A stretch of DNA of 64,000 bases from Paenibacillus sp. 1_12 (GTDB lineage Bacteria; Bacillota; Bacilli; Paenibacillales; NBRC-103111), in assembly GCF_900114475.1 (NCBI RefSeq), contig NZ_FOTE01000005.1, positions 248,001 to 312,000 on the forward strand. Direction: 5' to 3'. This document shows positions 63,743 to 64,000 of the stretch, piece after piece (the first letter of the stretch is position 1; the number at the start of each line of letters is the position of its first letter). Made by a program: the position numbers and the translations under genes. The notes under the pieces were generated by a model that saw nothing but the letters and a program-made list of their open reading frames with translations, was not told the DNA's origin and made no database searches.

Positions 63743-64000
63743 TTACTCCCAAGGAAACTTTGTGATCAAATAATGGGCAAACTTTTTACTTTCTTCCCTG
63801 CGGGTTTTTCTCATCTCCGCCCGTTTGAAGGCCGTCTCGTGCAGCTGCTTTTCTTCCTCCGTCTCCGGAATCACGGTCGGAACCTTGGCTGTCTTCTTGT
63901 TCTCATCAAACGCCACAAAGGTTAGAAACGAAGTTGCTGCGATATTACGCTCTCCAGTTTTCAAATCCTCGGTTACAACTTTCACGAAAACCTCCATGGA
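63743..64000 (-). CDS. Acyl-CoA thioesterase (YkhA/hotdog), C-terminal part (cut by window edge)
   Basis: The last 85 codons run in from the right window edge and stop at 63743. They contain VFVKVVTEDLKTGERNIAAT, then FLTFVAFDENKKTAKVPTVI, a hotdog-fold strand pattern of YkhA-type acyl-CoA thioesterases, ending in a basic helical tail (KRAEMRKTRREESKKF). Full proteins are about 160-170 residues, so roughly half is missing. It should hydrolyse acyl-CoA to free fatty acid and CoA. Confidence 0.87.
   Translation of the reverse strand, partial: SMEVFVKVVTEDLKTGERNIAATSFLTFVAFDENKKTAKVPTVIPETEEEKQLHETAFKRAEMRKTRREESKKFAHYLITKFPWE

Noticed and set aside
1-64000. CRISPR arrays, tRNA/rRNA genes, prophage or insertion sequences
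   Set aside because: No regularly spaced repeats, no tRNA/rRNA-like sequence and no transposase or phage genes were recognised anywhere in the window.

Overview
The window looks like chromosomal DNA of a low-to-mid GC Gram-positive spore-former, most likely a Paenibacillus or close relative. The reasons are: strong AGGAGG-type ribosome binding sites with frequent TTG/GTG starts; two LplABC-type carbohydrate importers without their own ATPase; four Gfo/Idh/MocA oxidoreductases; AraC regulators, including a membrane-anchored YesN-like one; an LtaS-like sulfatase; a fragment of a YheC/YheD spore-coat-associated gene; and B. subtilis-style Fur and CcpA (cre) sites. I saw no rRNA, tRNA, CRISPR array, prophage or intact insertion sequence. 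The genus is inferred, not proven.

Layout. 1-3.5 kb: end of an AbrB-family transporter gene, a Gfo/Idh/MocA oxidoreductase divergent from an AraC regulator, and a PadR regulator. 3.5-9 kb: an M29 aminopeptidase, then the Fur-controlled elemental iron importer efeO-efeB-efeU. 9-12 kb: a methyltransferase, an unusual zinc-finger/HTH/DUF2087/GIY-YIG fusion, and an APH-type phosphotransferase. 12-17.5 kb: an asymmetric heterodimeric ABC exporter and an LtaS-like sulfatase with a C-terminal TIG-like domain. 17.5-21.7 kb: an AraC regulator divergent from two tandemly duplicated oxidoreductases and a TIM-barrel isomerase. 21.8-29.4 kb: adenosine deaminase, a VOC protein, a Fur-controlled siderophore importer (binding protein plus two permeases, no ATPase), two abutting gene relics (collagen-like and YheC/D-like), an ECF sigma factor fused to a VOC domain, and a 54-residue SE1832-like protein. 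29.4-33.7 kb: a second asymmetric ABC exporter pair and an SGNH hydrolase.

33.9-41.6 kb is the most coherent metabolic unit: seven co-directional genes (isomerase, oxidoreductase, two permeases, binding lipoprotein, two 2-hydroxyacid dehydrogenases) with a perfect cre site in front and a terminator behind. It looks like a catabolite-repressed uptake and oxidation pathway for an unidentified carbohydrate. 41.7-50.8 kb carries an aldo/keto reductase with FucU, a divergent ROK regulator, and a second LplABC importer preceded by its YesN-like sensor-regulator. 51-60.4 kb holds DUF445, a BASS transporter, a UDPGP-type nucleotidyltransferase, an ABC-2 exporter with its own DesKR-like two-component system (same order as B. 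subtilis yvfRSTU), PPK2, and a fuconolactonase-like amidohydrolase. 60.4-64 kb: an unknown small ORF, the helicase HrpB, and the 3' part of an acyl-CoA thioesterase gene.

No single locus is clearly a new defence or mobile system. The best leads are the seven-gene catabolic operon, the HTH-DUF2087-GIY-YIG fusion with its palindromic promoter region, the sigma-VOC fusion, and an identical 14-base element placed at the same distance from two oxidoreductase genes 18 kb apart.
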